Shown here: one piece after another, positions 1 through 6,551 of the stretch
Layout: every line of letters begins with the position of its first letter
How positions within the stretch are numbered: position 1 is the first letter of the stretch
Origin: T1Sed10-7 sp046540855
GTDB lineage: Bacteria; Actinomycetota; Nitriliruptoria; Nitriliruptorales; Nitriliruptoraceae
Direction of reading: 5' to 3'
DNA length: 10,841 nt
Assembly: GCA_046540855.1 (NCBI GenBank)
Contig: JBKHEJ010000089.1
Span: 1 to 10,841 of the forward strand
Translations under genes and position numbers: made by a program
Notes under the pieces: generated by a model
What the model was told of the DNA's origin: nothing
Seen by the model: only the letters and a program-made list of their open reading frames with translations
The model's database searches: none

Positions 1-1
1 G

Positions 2-29
2 CCGGCGGGGCATGGACGGCGCCCGCCGG
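2..29. terminator. Perfect 8-bp hairpin, probable terminator
   Basis: CCGGCGGG at 2-9 pairs exactly with CCCGCCGG at 22-29 around a 12-base loop. No T-run follows, which is usual for GC-rich actinobacterial terminators. It lies beyond the 3' end of the minus-strand oxidoreductase and may serve that gene, a gene to the left of the window, or both. Confidence 0.45.
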
Positions 30-32
30 TCC

Positions 33-64
33 GCACGGAACGTCCCTGGGGAGAGGTTCCGTGC
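33..64. terminator. Perfect 9-bp hairpin, probable terminator
   Basis: GCACGGAAC at 33-41 pairs exactly with GTTCCGTGC at 56-64 around a 14-base loop. It follows the 2-29 hairpin by only three bases, so the two form a tandem pair. A stem of this length is unlikely by chance in one short spacer. A bidirectional transcription stop between neighbouring genes is the simplest reading; a regulatory RNA structure is possible. Confidence 0.5.
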
Positions 65-158
65 ATGCCCGCGTCCCGGTGCGACCGCAGGACCGCCGTC
101 GAACCAGCCGCCACAGCGCCGGCGCGCACGCGCTCCTCCGTCGCCGCGCAGCCCCCGG

Positions 159-180
159 CGCGACCGCTGCGCGACCGCTG
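159..180. repeat. 11-bp tandem repeat, two exact copies
   Basis: CGCGACCGCTG occurs at 159-169 and again, directly abutting, at 170-180. It ends two bases before the stop codon of the minus-strand oxidoreductase gene. The rest of 1-182 contains no ORF with believable protein composition. The repeat may be simple slippage; no function can be assigned. Confidence 0.7.
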
Positions 181-182
181 TC

Positions 183-1022
183 TCAGTCGCCGCGGAACCG
201 CTGCTCCCGCCACGGATCGCCGAGGTCGTGGTAGCCGCGCTCCTCCCAGTACCCCCGCACGTCGCGGTCGAGCAGCCGGAGCTCGGTGACCCACTTCACC
301 GACTTCCAGCCGTACAGGTGCGGGACCACGAGCCGCAGCGGTCCGCCGTGCTCGCGCGCGAGCGGCTCCCCGTCGTGCGCCCAGGCCAGCAGGACGTCGT
401 CCGCCTGCAGGTCCTCGAGGGCCAGGTTCGTGCTGTAGGCGGGGTAGCCGGAGACGACCGCGTGGGTCGCCTCGGCGCGGACCCCGGCGCGCGCCAGGAC
501 GTCGACGACCCGCACCCCGGTCCAGGTGTTGTCGAGCCGGCTCCAGGTGGTGACGCAGTGGAAGTCCCGGGTCCGCTCCACCGCCCCCAGCGCCACGAGA
601 TCGTCGAAACCCAGCACGAGCCGCTGTGACACCAGCCCCGTGACCACGAGCCGCACGTCCGAGCGGGACCAGTCGGGCGCCCGCCCCACGTGCAGCACGG
701 GGAAGCCGGCGGTGAGGTGCTGCCCGGGCGGCACGCGCGCCGCGTCCTCGACCCGGGTCGGTGCCACCGCGACCCCGGGGCTCGGACCGAGCAGCGTCGC
801 CACCTCGAGCGCGTCGAGGTCAGCGACCCGCCGGGCGATCGCACCGGCGAGCTCCAGGCGCTGATCGTCGTCCGGGACCGCCTCGAGGTGGTCGCGGGCT
901 GCGGCCAGCAGGTCGGCGAGCTGGGCACGCACGGCCTCGGGCGATCGGCGCGAGGCGGCGGCCTTGGCGACGTCGTCGGCGCGGCGCAGCAGGCGCGCGA
1001 TGGTCGCTGACGCGTCGGACAC
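183..1022 (-). CDS. Sulfite-oxidase-like molybdopterin-dependent oxidoreductase
   Basis: A 279-residue protein of the oxidoreductase molybdopterin-binding fold (sulfite oxidase/YedY superfamily). The Mo-ligand cysteine is Cys156 in DFHCVTTWSRLDNTW (153-167). GGPLRLVVPHLYGWKSVKWV (226-245) and the C-terminal GYWEERGYHDLGDPWREQRF are hallmarks of the actinobacterial sulfite-oxidase-like subfamily. The molybdenum centre presumably carries out an oxo-transfer redox reaction, but the substrate is not evident. There is no twin-arginine signal, membrane segment, haem domain or Mo-Co dimerisation domain, so a soluble cytoplasmic protein is inferred. The GTG start at 1022 is chosen because GGAGGT lies 5 bases upstream; the frame stays open to 1721 but that part lacks protein-like composition. 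Residues 1-80 form an Ala/Arg/Asp/Leu-rich, probably helical extension before the catalytic domain. Confidence 0.9.
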   Translation of the reverse strand: MSDASATIARLLRRADDVAKAAASRRSPEAVRAQLADLLAAARDHLEAVPDDDQRLELAGAIARRVADLDALEVATLLGPSPGVAVAPTRVEDAARVPPGQHLTAGFPVLHVGRAPDWSRSDVRLVVTGLVSQRLVLGFDDLVALGAVERTRDFHCVTTWSRLDNTWTGVRVVDVLARAGVRAEATHAVVSGYPAYSTNLALEDLQADDVLLAWAHDGEPLAREHGGPLRLVVPHLYGWKSVKWVTELRLLDRDVRGYWEERGYHDLGDPWREQRFRGD

Positions 1023-1080
1023 CGTGGACCTCCGGTGGTCGGGTGGCTCGAACGACCGACAGCCTGGCACATCCACGCCC

Positions 1081-1149
1081 CGCCAGCACCCGCGGCCACC
1101 CGCCGGCACCCGCCGGCACCGCCAGCACCCCCGGCCACCCGCCACCATC
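1081..1149. repeat. Imperfect 10-bp tandem repeats in divergent spacer
   Basis: About seven imperfect copies of CGCCGGCACC run head to tail (CGCCAGCACC, CGCGGCCACC, CGCCGGCACC twice, then degenerate units, one a base shorter). They lie between the divergent oxidoreductase and carbonic anhydrase genes. The unit is close to one helical turn, which could suit a phased protein-binding site or a bent or flexible promoter segment. Expansion of a low-complexity GC sequence is equally possible. Confidence 0.6.
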
Positions 1150-1164
1150 GGCCGCGGACCGATG
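1146..1164. promoter_or_regulatory. Candidate operator palindrome
   Basis: CATCGG (1146-1151) and CCGATG (1159-1164) form an inverted repeat around a GC-only core with a CCGCGG centre. It sits in the 238-base spacer between the divergent genes, where a shared operator would be expected. No regulator gene is adjacent and no family-specific motif is recognised. Confidence 0.3.
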
Positions 1165-1216
1165 CCACGGCACCCGCCACCACCCGCCGGCCGGGGCCGA
1201 TGCCGCGACACCCGGC
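1159..1216. repeat. Spaced 20-bp direct repeat upstream of the carbonic anhydrase gene
   Basis: The 20 bases at 1159-1178 recur at 1197-1216 with three mismatches; both begin CCGATGCC and contain CACCCG. The copies start 38 bases apart and end 45 bases before the ATG of the carbonic anhydrase homologue. The first copy shares its CCGATG with the 1146-1164 palindrome. A paired binding site is possible but unproven. Confidence 0.5.
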
Positions 1217-1260
1217 GGTCGGTGGCAGACTCGGCCCCGGTCCCCGAACCAGGAGCAGCC

Positions 1261-1833
1261 ATGGCACCGATCCTGACCGTCGACGGCGCCACCCCGCAGG
1301 TCGATCCCACCGCCTTCGTCGCCGACACCGCGATCGTCGCCGGCCACGTCACCCTCGCCGCCGGCGCGTCGGTGTGGTTCGGGTGCGTGCTCCGCTCCGA
1401 GCGCAGCACCATCACGGTCGGGCGGGACTCCAACCTCCAGGACCTCACCGTGGTGCACACCGACGAGGGCATCCCCGTCACGGTCGGCGACCGGGTCACG
1501 GTGGGCCACCGGGCCGTGCTGCACGGCTGCACGATCGAGGACGATGCGCTCATCGGCATGGGGGCGGTCCTGCTGAACGGCTCGCACGTCGGTGCCGGCG
1601 CGGTGGTCGCCGCCGGCGCGGTGGTCCGCGAGGGCCAGCGGGTGCCGGCGGGCACCCTCGCGGTCGGCGTGCCCGCCCGCATCCGCGACGACGTCGAACT
1701 CCCGCCCATCCCTCGCCGCAACGTCGCCGGCTACCTCGCGCTCGCCGGGATCTACCGGGAGGCCCGCCCCGCCCCGACCACGACCGCGCCCACCACACCG
1801 ACACCCGACCCGACCCCTCAGGATCAGCTGTGA
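1261..1833 (+). CDS. Gamma-carbonic anhydrase family protein (left-handed beta-helix hexapeptide repeats)
   Basis: A 190-residue protein made largely of hexapeptide-repeat turns (residues 15-145), the left-handed beta-helix of the gamma-carbonic anhydrase/YrdA/PaaY family, normally a trimer with metal sites between subunits. The three expected histidine ligands are visible: His66 in VVHTDEG, and His83 and His88 in VGHRAVLHGC. Family positions Arg45, Asn58, Gln60 and Asp61 are also kept. Many members have weak or no measured carbonic anhydrase activity, so CO2 hydration is a family-based expectation only. The C-terminus (about 168-190) is a Pro/Thr-rich tail, probably disordered. The ATG follows AGGAG by 5 bases. 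The stop overlaps the next gene by 4 bases (GTGA), so the two are probably translationally coupled. Confidence 0.9.
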   Translation: MAPILTVDGATPQVDPTAFVADTAIVAGHVTLAAGASVWFGCVLRSERSTITVGRDSNLQDLTVVHTDEGIPVTVGDRVTVGHRAVLHGCTIEDDALIGMGAVLLNGSHVGAGAVVAAGAVVREGQRVPAGTLAVGVPARIRDDVELPPIPRRNVAGYLALAGIYREARPAPTTTAPTTPTPDPTPQDQL

Positions 1834-3011
1834 CCGATCTCGACGCCCCGATCTGGACGACCGACACCCACCGCATCCTCGCCGACCTGGTCGCCTTCCC
1901 GACGGTGAGCCGGACCTCGAACCTCGAGCTGTTGGCCTACGTCGAGGAGCTGCTCGACGCGCACGGCATCACCTCCCAGCGTGGTCCGGATCCGACCGGC
2001 ACGCGCGCCAACCTCGTCGCCCGCATCGGCCCGGAGGTCCCCGGAGGCGTCGTGCTCACCGGCCACACCGACGTCGTCCCGGTCGAGGGGCAGCCCTGGC
2101 GCGCCGACCCGTTCCTCCTGCGCGATGAGGGCGAGCGGCTCGTGGGACGCGGGACCACCGACATGAAGGGGTTCCTGGCGAGCGTGCTGGCGCACGTGCC
2201 GGCCATGGCCGCGGCCGACCTCGCGCGACCGATCCTGCTCGTGCTCACCTACGACGAGGAGATCGGCACGGTCGGGGCCCCGGCGGCGGTCGACCTCCTG
2301 CTCGCCACGCAGCCGCGCCCGGACGCGGTCATCGTGGGCGAGCCGACAGGCATGGCCCCGGTGGTGGCGCACAAGGGCGTCCGCGCCTTCACCACCGTGG
2401 TCGAGGGGCGGGACGGCCACTCCTCCCAGCCGCAGCACGCCGCCAACGCCCTGGCCGCCGCGGCCCGGATCGCCACCTTCATCGACGACCTCGCGACCCG
2501 GGTCGCGACCGGAGCGCAGGACACCAGCTTCGAGCCGCCCCACACGACCTTCAACCTCGCCACCCTGCACGCGGGCCAGGCCATCAACATCGTCCCGCGC
2601 CGCGCCGAGCTGACCTGGGAGTACCGGCCCGTCCCCGCCGACGACAGCGACCGCTTGGCCGCCGAGGTGGAGCGCTTCGCCACCGAGGAGGTGCTCCCGC
2701 GCCTGAAGGCCACGCTCGGCGAGGGCAGCATCACGACGCGCGCCGATGCCGTGGCGCGCGGCCTGCGACCGGAGCCCGACGGTGCCGCGGAGGCGCTCGT
2801 GCGCCGGCTGACCGGCTCGACCGCGCCGGGCGCCACCGTGCCCTACGGCACCGACGGTGGCCACTTCCAGGCGGCGGGGCTGTCGACGGTGGTGTGCGGA
2901 CCTGGCTCGATCGAGCAGGCGCACCAGTGCGAGGAGTGGATCGCGACCTCCGAGCTCGCGGCGTGCGACGCGATGCTGGACGCGCTCATCGCCGAGCTTT
3001 CGGGACGCTGA
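1830..3011 (+). CDS. M20 metallopeptidase, acetylornithine deacetylase (ArgE)-like
   Basis: A 393-residue di-zinc amidohydrolase of the M20/ArgE/DapE family. Visible active-site elements: His79 and Asp81 (GHTDVVP), Asp111 (GRGTTDMKG), the catalytic and metal glutamates 143-144 (TYDEEIG), Glu171 (VGEPTGM) and His365 (IEQAHQCEEW). The GRDGHSSQP segment near 193-201 belongs to the dimerisation lid domain. The whole pattern, including YGTDGGHF, is closest to acetylornithine deacetylases, which release acetate from N-acetylornithine in arginine synthesis. No other arginine gene is nearby and many actinobacteria use the ArgJ transacetylase instead, so another N-acyl amino acid could be the substrate. 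The GTG start at 1830 overlaps the upstream stop and has AGGA 6 bases before it. The frame is open back to 1035, but that part shadows the carbonic anhydrase gene. Confidence 0.9.
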   Translation: MTDLDAPIWTTDTHRILADLVAFPTVSRTSNLELLAYVEELLDAHGITSQRGPDPTGTRANLVARIGPEVPGGVVLTGHTDVVPVEGQPWRADPFLLRDEGERLVGRGTTDMKGFLASVLAHVPAMAAADLARPILLVLTYDEEIGTVGAPAAVDLLLATQPRPDAVIVGEPTGMAPVVAHKGVRAFTTVVEGRDGHSSQPQHAANALAAAARIATFIDDLATRVATGAQDTSFEPPHTTFNLATLHAGQAINIVPRRAELTWEYRPVPADDSDRLAAEVERFATEEVLPRLKATLGEGSITTRADAVARGLRPEPDGAAEALVRRLTGSTAPGATVPYGTDGGHFQAAGLSTVVCGPGSIEQAHQCEEWIATSELAACDAMLDALIAELSGR

Positions 3012-3019
3012 CCGCGGCC

Positions 3020-3044
3020 CGGCTCGGTCTCACCCGGCGAGCCG
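3020..3044. terminator. Convergent-gene hairpin terminator
   Basis: CGGCTCG at 3020-3026 pairs perfectly with CGAGCCG at 3038-3044 around an 11-base loop. It lies between the convergent deacetylase (stop 3011) and macro-domain gene (stop 3030), overlapping the last codons of the latter. Its position suggests a bidirectional terminator. There is no T-run on either side. Confidence 0.5.
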
Positions 3045-3569
3045 CTCCAGCACCGCGGCGTGCTGCGACAGGTCCTCGGCGGAGAAGAGCACGAACCGGA
3101 CCACACGGAGCGTGGACGGCTCGCCCAGCGCCTCGCGCACCGTGGTGAGCGCTACCTCGGCGGCCTCGTCCATGGGGTAGCCGAACACGCCGGTGGACAG
3201 CGCCGGCGTCCCCAGGCTCGCGAGCCCCTCCGCGGCCGCGAGCCGGCATGCTGCCCGGTAGCAGCTCGCGAGCAGGTCGGCGGCCGGCTCGTCGCGGCCG
3301 TAGACGGGCCCGAGGGCGTGCAGGACGCGCCGGTTCGGCAGACCGTAGGCGTCGGTGGCGACCACCTCGCCCGGTGCGATCGGCGCGAGCGGTCGGCACG
3401 CCCGGTCGAGCTCGGGGCCTGCCGCCCGGTGGATCGCGCCGGCCACGCCCCCGCCCGGTCGCAGCTCGGCGTTCGCCGCGTTCACGACCGCGTCGAGGTC
3501 CGGCTGCCGGGTGATGTCGCCCTGGCGCAGCTCGATCCTCGCCTCACCCACCTCGAGGTCGGTCCGCAT
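3030..3569 (-). CDS. Macro domain protein (ADP-ribose-binding, O-acetyl-ADP-ribose deacetylase type)
   Basis: A 179-residue protein consisting of a single macro domain. Recognisable elements are QGDIT (16-20), AVVNAANAEL with Asn30 and Asn33, the GGGVAGAIHRAAG loop (39-51) and STGVFGYP (125-132), which together line the ADP-ribose pocket. Relatives such as YmdB hydrolyse O-acetyl-ADP-ribose or remove ADP-ribose from proteins or nucleic acids; which applies here cannot be told. It has no signal peptide and should be cytosolic. The ATG follows AGGAGG (3575-3580) by 5 bases, an ideal ribosome binding site. It lies 36 bases downstream of the long phosphofructokinase gene on the same strand and is probably the last gene of that operon, ending at the 3020-3044 hairpin. 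Confidence 0.92.
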   Translation of the reverse strand: MRTDLEVGEARIELRQGDITRQPDLDAVVNAANAELRPGGGVAGAIHRAAGPELDRACRPLAPIAPGEVVATDAYGLPNRRVLHALGPVYGRDEPAADLLASCYRAACRLAAAEGLASLGTPALSTGVFGYPMDEAAEVALTTVREALGEPSTLRVVRFVLFSAEDLSQHAAVLERLAG

Positions 3570-3605
3570 CCGTTCCTCCTCAGCTCACGCTCGCGATCGT
3601 CCGGC

Positions 3606-5951
3606 TCACCCCCGCCAGACCGGCATGTCCGCCATGGTGTCGGCGATCGGTCGGATCTGGTCGTACCAGACCTCCTCGGCCGGACGCCGCGCCGAGGGGT
3701 GCAAGAGCTCCCGGAACCGGGCGAGGGGGGTGAAGGTCACCTTCCCGCCGACCAGACCGCACATCGCGCTCTCGGTGGACCCCTCGTCGAAAGCGCCGAG
3801 GAGGTGGTCCACGCACCGGACCGCCAGCCGCGTGGCCTGGATGCGGTCGAAGGGGCTCGGGTCCCCGCCCTGCTGGATGTGCCCGAGGATGGCCTGGCGC
3901 ACGTCGAACAGCCCGCCGCCCTCCTTCTCGAACAGCGCCCACAGGAACGGGGTGGTGTACACCTCGTCGGCACGCTCGCCGCGGATGATGACCCCGAGCC
4001 GCTGCCCCTGACGGAAGCGGTCGTTGAGGCAGGCGACGTCGTGCTTGAGGCGGTCGAGGGTGATGCCCTCCTCGGGCGTGTAGACGAACTCCGCGCCCGT
4101 GGCCAGCCCGCCGACCAGCGGGAGGTACCCGGACTCCTTGCCCATGACCTCGACCACGAAGACGCGCGTGGAGGCCACGGCGGACTGCTTGATCTTGTCG
4201 AGGGCCACCACGATCGCGTTGAGCGCCGTGTCAGCCCCGATCGTCAGCTCCGTGGCGGGCAGGTCGTTGGAGATGGTGACGGGCAGGCACACGATCGGGA
4301 TGTCGAGGTCGGGGTGCTCGTGCCGGGCCTCCCAGAGCGTCTCCGACGCCACGTACCCGTCGAAGCTGCCGAACATCAGGAGCCCGTCGATGCGGTGCTC
4401 GGCCAGCTGTGCCGCGATCGCGGGGAGATCCTGAGGCGGCGGCACGTAGCGCTTCGTCCCGAGCTCGGCACCCCCCCGGGTCGTCCAGCCGTTGACCGAC
4501 ATCCAGCCCAGCGGCTCGATGCGGCCGTCGCGCAGGCCGGCGAAGCCACCGTGGACGCCGAGCACCTCGTGCCCTCGGTCGAGGATCGTGCGGACCGCCG
4601 CCCGCACGGCGGTGTTCATGCCGGGCGCGAGCCCGCCACCGTGGACGATCGCGACGCGCCGCACCGCGCCCTGCTCCCCGTCGTAGGCGTGGGGTCGGGC
4701 CCGGACCAGGGTCCGCATCGTCTCGTAGGCCTCCACGAACCCCGAGCCGCGCAGCTGCATCGCCTCGTCGAAGCGCTTCTCCTTCAGCAGCCCCGCCACC
4801 GCCTGGGTCCTCTCCACCGCCTGCATCAGTGGCGAGGTGACGATGCGGTTCTCGCGGATCCCGACGAGCAGGCCACCGTCGGCCGCGTTGCCGGCCGCGA
4901 GCTCCCGCACCGCCTGGTGGCCGCAGCGGGTCCCCAGCACCCGATCGAAGGCGCTCGGGGCGCCCCCGCGCTGCACGTGCCCGAGCGTGGTGATGCGGGT
5001 GTCCTCGCCCAGACCCTCGGCGAGGATGTCCCGCACCCGCTCGGCGGTGATGCTCACGCCGTAGCGGTCGCGCGCCCCCTCGGCGACGATCACGATGTTC
5101 TGCCGCCGTCCGATGCGACGGCCGTCCTCCACCGTGCGTCGCAGCGCCTCCTCCCAGCTGGCCGTCTGCGGGGGCCGCTCGGGGATGAACACCCACTGCG
5201 CACCGCTGGCGAGCCCGGCCATGAGCGCCAGGTACCCGCAGTTGCGACCCATCACCTCCACGACGAAGGAGCGTTGGTGGCTCGAGGCGGTGGACAGCAG
5301 CGCGTCCAGCGCCTCGGTGATGCGGTGCAGGGCCGTGTCGGTCCCGACGGTCATGTCGGTGCCGAACATGTCGTTGTCGATCGAGCCCACGATGCCGGCC
5401 AGTTGCAGCGCCGGGTGCGCCTCGGCCCGCTCGGCCTCCACCTCCCCCGCCTCGACCAGCTCGGCGAGCAGGCCGGCCCACTCCGACTGGAGCAGGTTCG
5501 CGCCGGTCAGGGAGCCGTCCCCGCCGATCACCACGAGCGCATCGATGTCGCGCTCGATGAGGTTGCGCGCGGCCGTGCGGCGCCCCTCGCGGGTGCGGAA
5601 CTCCTGGCTGCGCGCGGTGCCGATGACGGTGCCGCCCCGGTGCAGGATCCCGCCGACGTGGGAGCTGTTGGCCTCCACGATCGCCGCGCCCCCATCGACC
5701 ATGCCGGCGTAGCCCTCGTGGATCAGGTAGGGCTGGATGCCGAGGTGGAGGGCGGTGCGGACCACGGCGCGCACGGCGGCGTTCATCCCGGCGGCGTCAC
5801 CGCCGCTGGTCAGGACCCCGAGGCTCTGCGGGCGGCGCACGTCGCTCTCCGGCGGCTCGACCCCGTCGGCCGGCGCCGCGTCGGCTGAGTTCTCGTCGGG
5901 TCCGGTCTCGTCGGTCTCGTCGGGAGCGGTGGCGTCGGTCTCGTCGGTCAC
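3606..5951 (-). CDS. Double-length, eukaryote-type 6-phosphofructokinase
   Basis: A 781-residue tandem fusion of two phosphofructokinase units that phosphorylates fructose 6-phosphate to the 1,6-bisphosphate. Residues 1-40 are an acidic, probably disordered leader. The N-half (about 43-400) keeps the active site: SGGDAAGMN (49-57), GGDGS (143-147), GSIDND with catalytic Asp192, MGRNCGY (234-240), Glu291 (AEGA) and LGHVQRGG with His325 and Arg328. The Gly in GGDGS and in GSIDND is the ATP-type signature. The C-half (about 431-781) is eroded: GGDGS reads GSFDG (528-532), IDND reads ISND (catalytic Asp replaced by Ser561), MGR reads MGK and HVQRGG reads HIQQGG. This is the division seen in eukaryotic PFK-1, where the C-half is regulatory. 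GTG at 5951 is chosen because GGAG lies 8 bases upstream; a GTG at 6014 would add 21 repeat-encoded residues and has only a weak ribosome site. Confidence 0.93.
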   Translation of the reverse strand: MTDETDATAPDETDETGPDENSADAAPADGVEPPESDVRRPQSLGVLTSGGDAAGMNAAVRAVVRTALHLGIQPYLIHEGYAGMVDGGAAIVEANSSHVGGILHRGGTVIGTARSQEFRTREGRRTAARNLIERDIDALVVIGGDGSLTGANLLQSEWAGLLAELVEAGEVEAERAEAHPALQLAGIVGSIDNDMFGTDMTVGTDTALHRITEALDALLSTASSHQRSFVVEVMGRNCGYLALMAGLASGAQWVFIPERPPQTASWEEALRRTVEDGRRIGRRQNIVIVAEGARDRYGVSITAERVRDILAEGLGEDTRITTLGHVQRGGAPSAFDRVLGTRCGHQAVRELAAGNAADGGLLVGIRENRIVTSPLMQAVERTQAVAGLLKEKRFDEAMQLRGSGFVEAYETMRTLVRARPHAYDGEQGAVRRVAIVHGGGLAPGMNTAVRAAVRTILDRGHEVLGVHGGFAGLRDGRIEPLGWMSVNGWTTRGGAELGTKRYVPPPQDLPAIAAQLAEHRIDGLLMFGSFDGYVASETLWEARHEHPDLDIPIVCLPVTISNDLPATELTIGADTALNAIVVALDKIKQSAVASTRVFVVEVMGKESGYLPLVGGLATGAEFVYTPEEGITLDRLKHDVACLNDRFRQGQRLGVIIRGERADEVYTTPFLWALFEKEGGGLFDVRQAILGHIQQGGDPSPFDRIQATRLAVRCVDHLLGAFDEGSTESAMCGLVGGKVTFTPLARFRELLHPSARRPAEEVWYDQIRPIADTMADMPVWRG

Positions 5952-5965
5952 CAGAGCATCTCCGG

Positions 5966-6014
5966 GGTCGTGGTCACGGTCGAGGTCACGGTCGAGGTCA
6001 CGTCGAGGTCGCAC
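5966..6014. repeat. 12-bp tandem repeat just upstream of the long phosphofructokinase
   Basis: Read on the plus strand, GGTCGTGGTCAC (5966-5977) is followed by two exact copies of GGTCGAGGTCAC (5978-5989 and 5990-6001) and a fourth imperfect unit to 6014. The array ends 3 bases from the GGAG ribosome site of the phosphofructokinase gene. On the minus strand each full unit begins GTGACC, the same six bases as the chosen start. Translated from the alternative GTG at 6014 it gives RDLDRDLDRDHD. The remaining spacer to the methylglyoxal synthase stop (6015-6101) shows no clear site. Confidence 0.75.
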
Positions 6015-6101
6015 GGGCTGCTGGGCCCTGGTGGATCGAGCCGGGGGGAGCGAGGGGGGACGGCCGTGCGGACGGGCGAGGGGGGCAGCGCCGAACCGGC
6101 C

Positions 6102-6551
6102 TCAGGCGAGCGGCTCGAGCCGCTGACGGTGGGCCGTGTGGTCGGGGACACGCCGAACGTAGGTGGGATCGGTCAGCAGCGGGGACGTCACGAGCAGATC
6201 GGCGGTCGCCCGGTTGCTCGCGACCGGCACGTTCCACAGGGTCGCGACCCGCAGCAGCGCCCGCACGTCCGGCTCGTGGGGCTGGGCGGCGAGCGGATCC
6301 CACAGGAAGATCAGCACGTCGATGGCACCCTCGGCGATCATCGCCCCGAGCTGCATGTCCCCACCCAGGGGACCGCTCTCCAGGCGCAGGATCTCCAGCC
6401 CGGCGCGGTCGGCCAGCAGCTGACCCGTCGTCCCCGTCGCCACGAGCCGGTGGGTGGCGAGCGTCCCACGGTTGTGCCGCGCCCACTCGAGCAGGACCTG
6501 CTTGGTCGCGTCGTGGGCGACCAGCGCGATGGTGCGCTTCAGGGTGGTCAT
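6102..6551 (-). CDS. mgsA: Methylglyoxal synthase
   Basis: A 149-residue protein matching methylglyoxal synthase along its length. The enzyme converts dihydroxyacetone phosphate to methylglyoxal and phosphate, a bypass of lower glycolysis used when phosphate is scarce or sugar phosphates build up. Signatures are IALVAHD (8-14), VATGTTG (38-44) for phosphate binding, ESGPLGGDMQLGA with Asp65 (the catalytic base, equivalent to Asp71 of the E. coli enzyme), FLWDPLAAQPHEPDVRALLR with His92 and Asp95, and ASNRATADLL. The ATG at 6551 overlaps the zincin stop as ATGA, so coupled translation is likely; a GTG two codons earlier (6557) is the alternative. The C-terminal tail (about 124-149) is Arg-rich. 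The long phosphofructokinase follows after 150 bases on the same strand, a sensible metabolic partner. Confidence 0.95.
   Translation of the reverse strand: MTTLKRTIALVAHDATKQVLLEWARHNRGTLATHRLVATGTTGQLLADRAGLEILRLESGPLGGDMQLGAMIAEGAIDVLIFLWDPLAAQPHEPDVRALLRVATLWNVPVASNRATADLLVTSPLLTDPTYVRRVPDHTAHRQRLEPLA

Noticed and set aside
1023..1721. Upstream extension of the molybdoenzyme frame
   Set aside because: It runs antisense to the carbonic anhydrase gene with no family resemblance, and a strong GGAGGT site marks the GTG at 1022.
1035..1829. Upstream extension of the deacetylase frame
   Set aside because: It is Arg/Pro/His-rich shadow of the carbonic anhydrase gene; the ArgE-like domain begins just after the GTGA start at 1830.
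3060..5888. A 942-codon open frame on the plus strand, opposite the phosphofructokinase and macro-domain genes
   Set aside because: Its product is Arg/His/Gly/Pro-rich without domain resemblance. Long antisense frames are a normal by-product of GC-rich third positions, and both genes below it are unambiguous.
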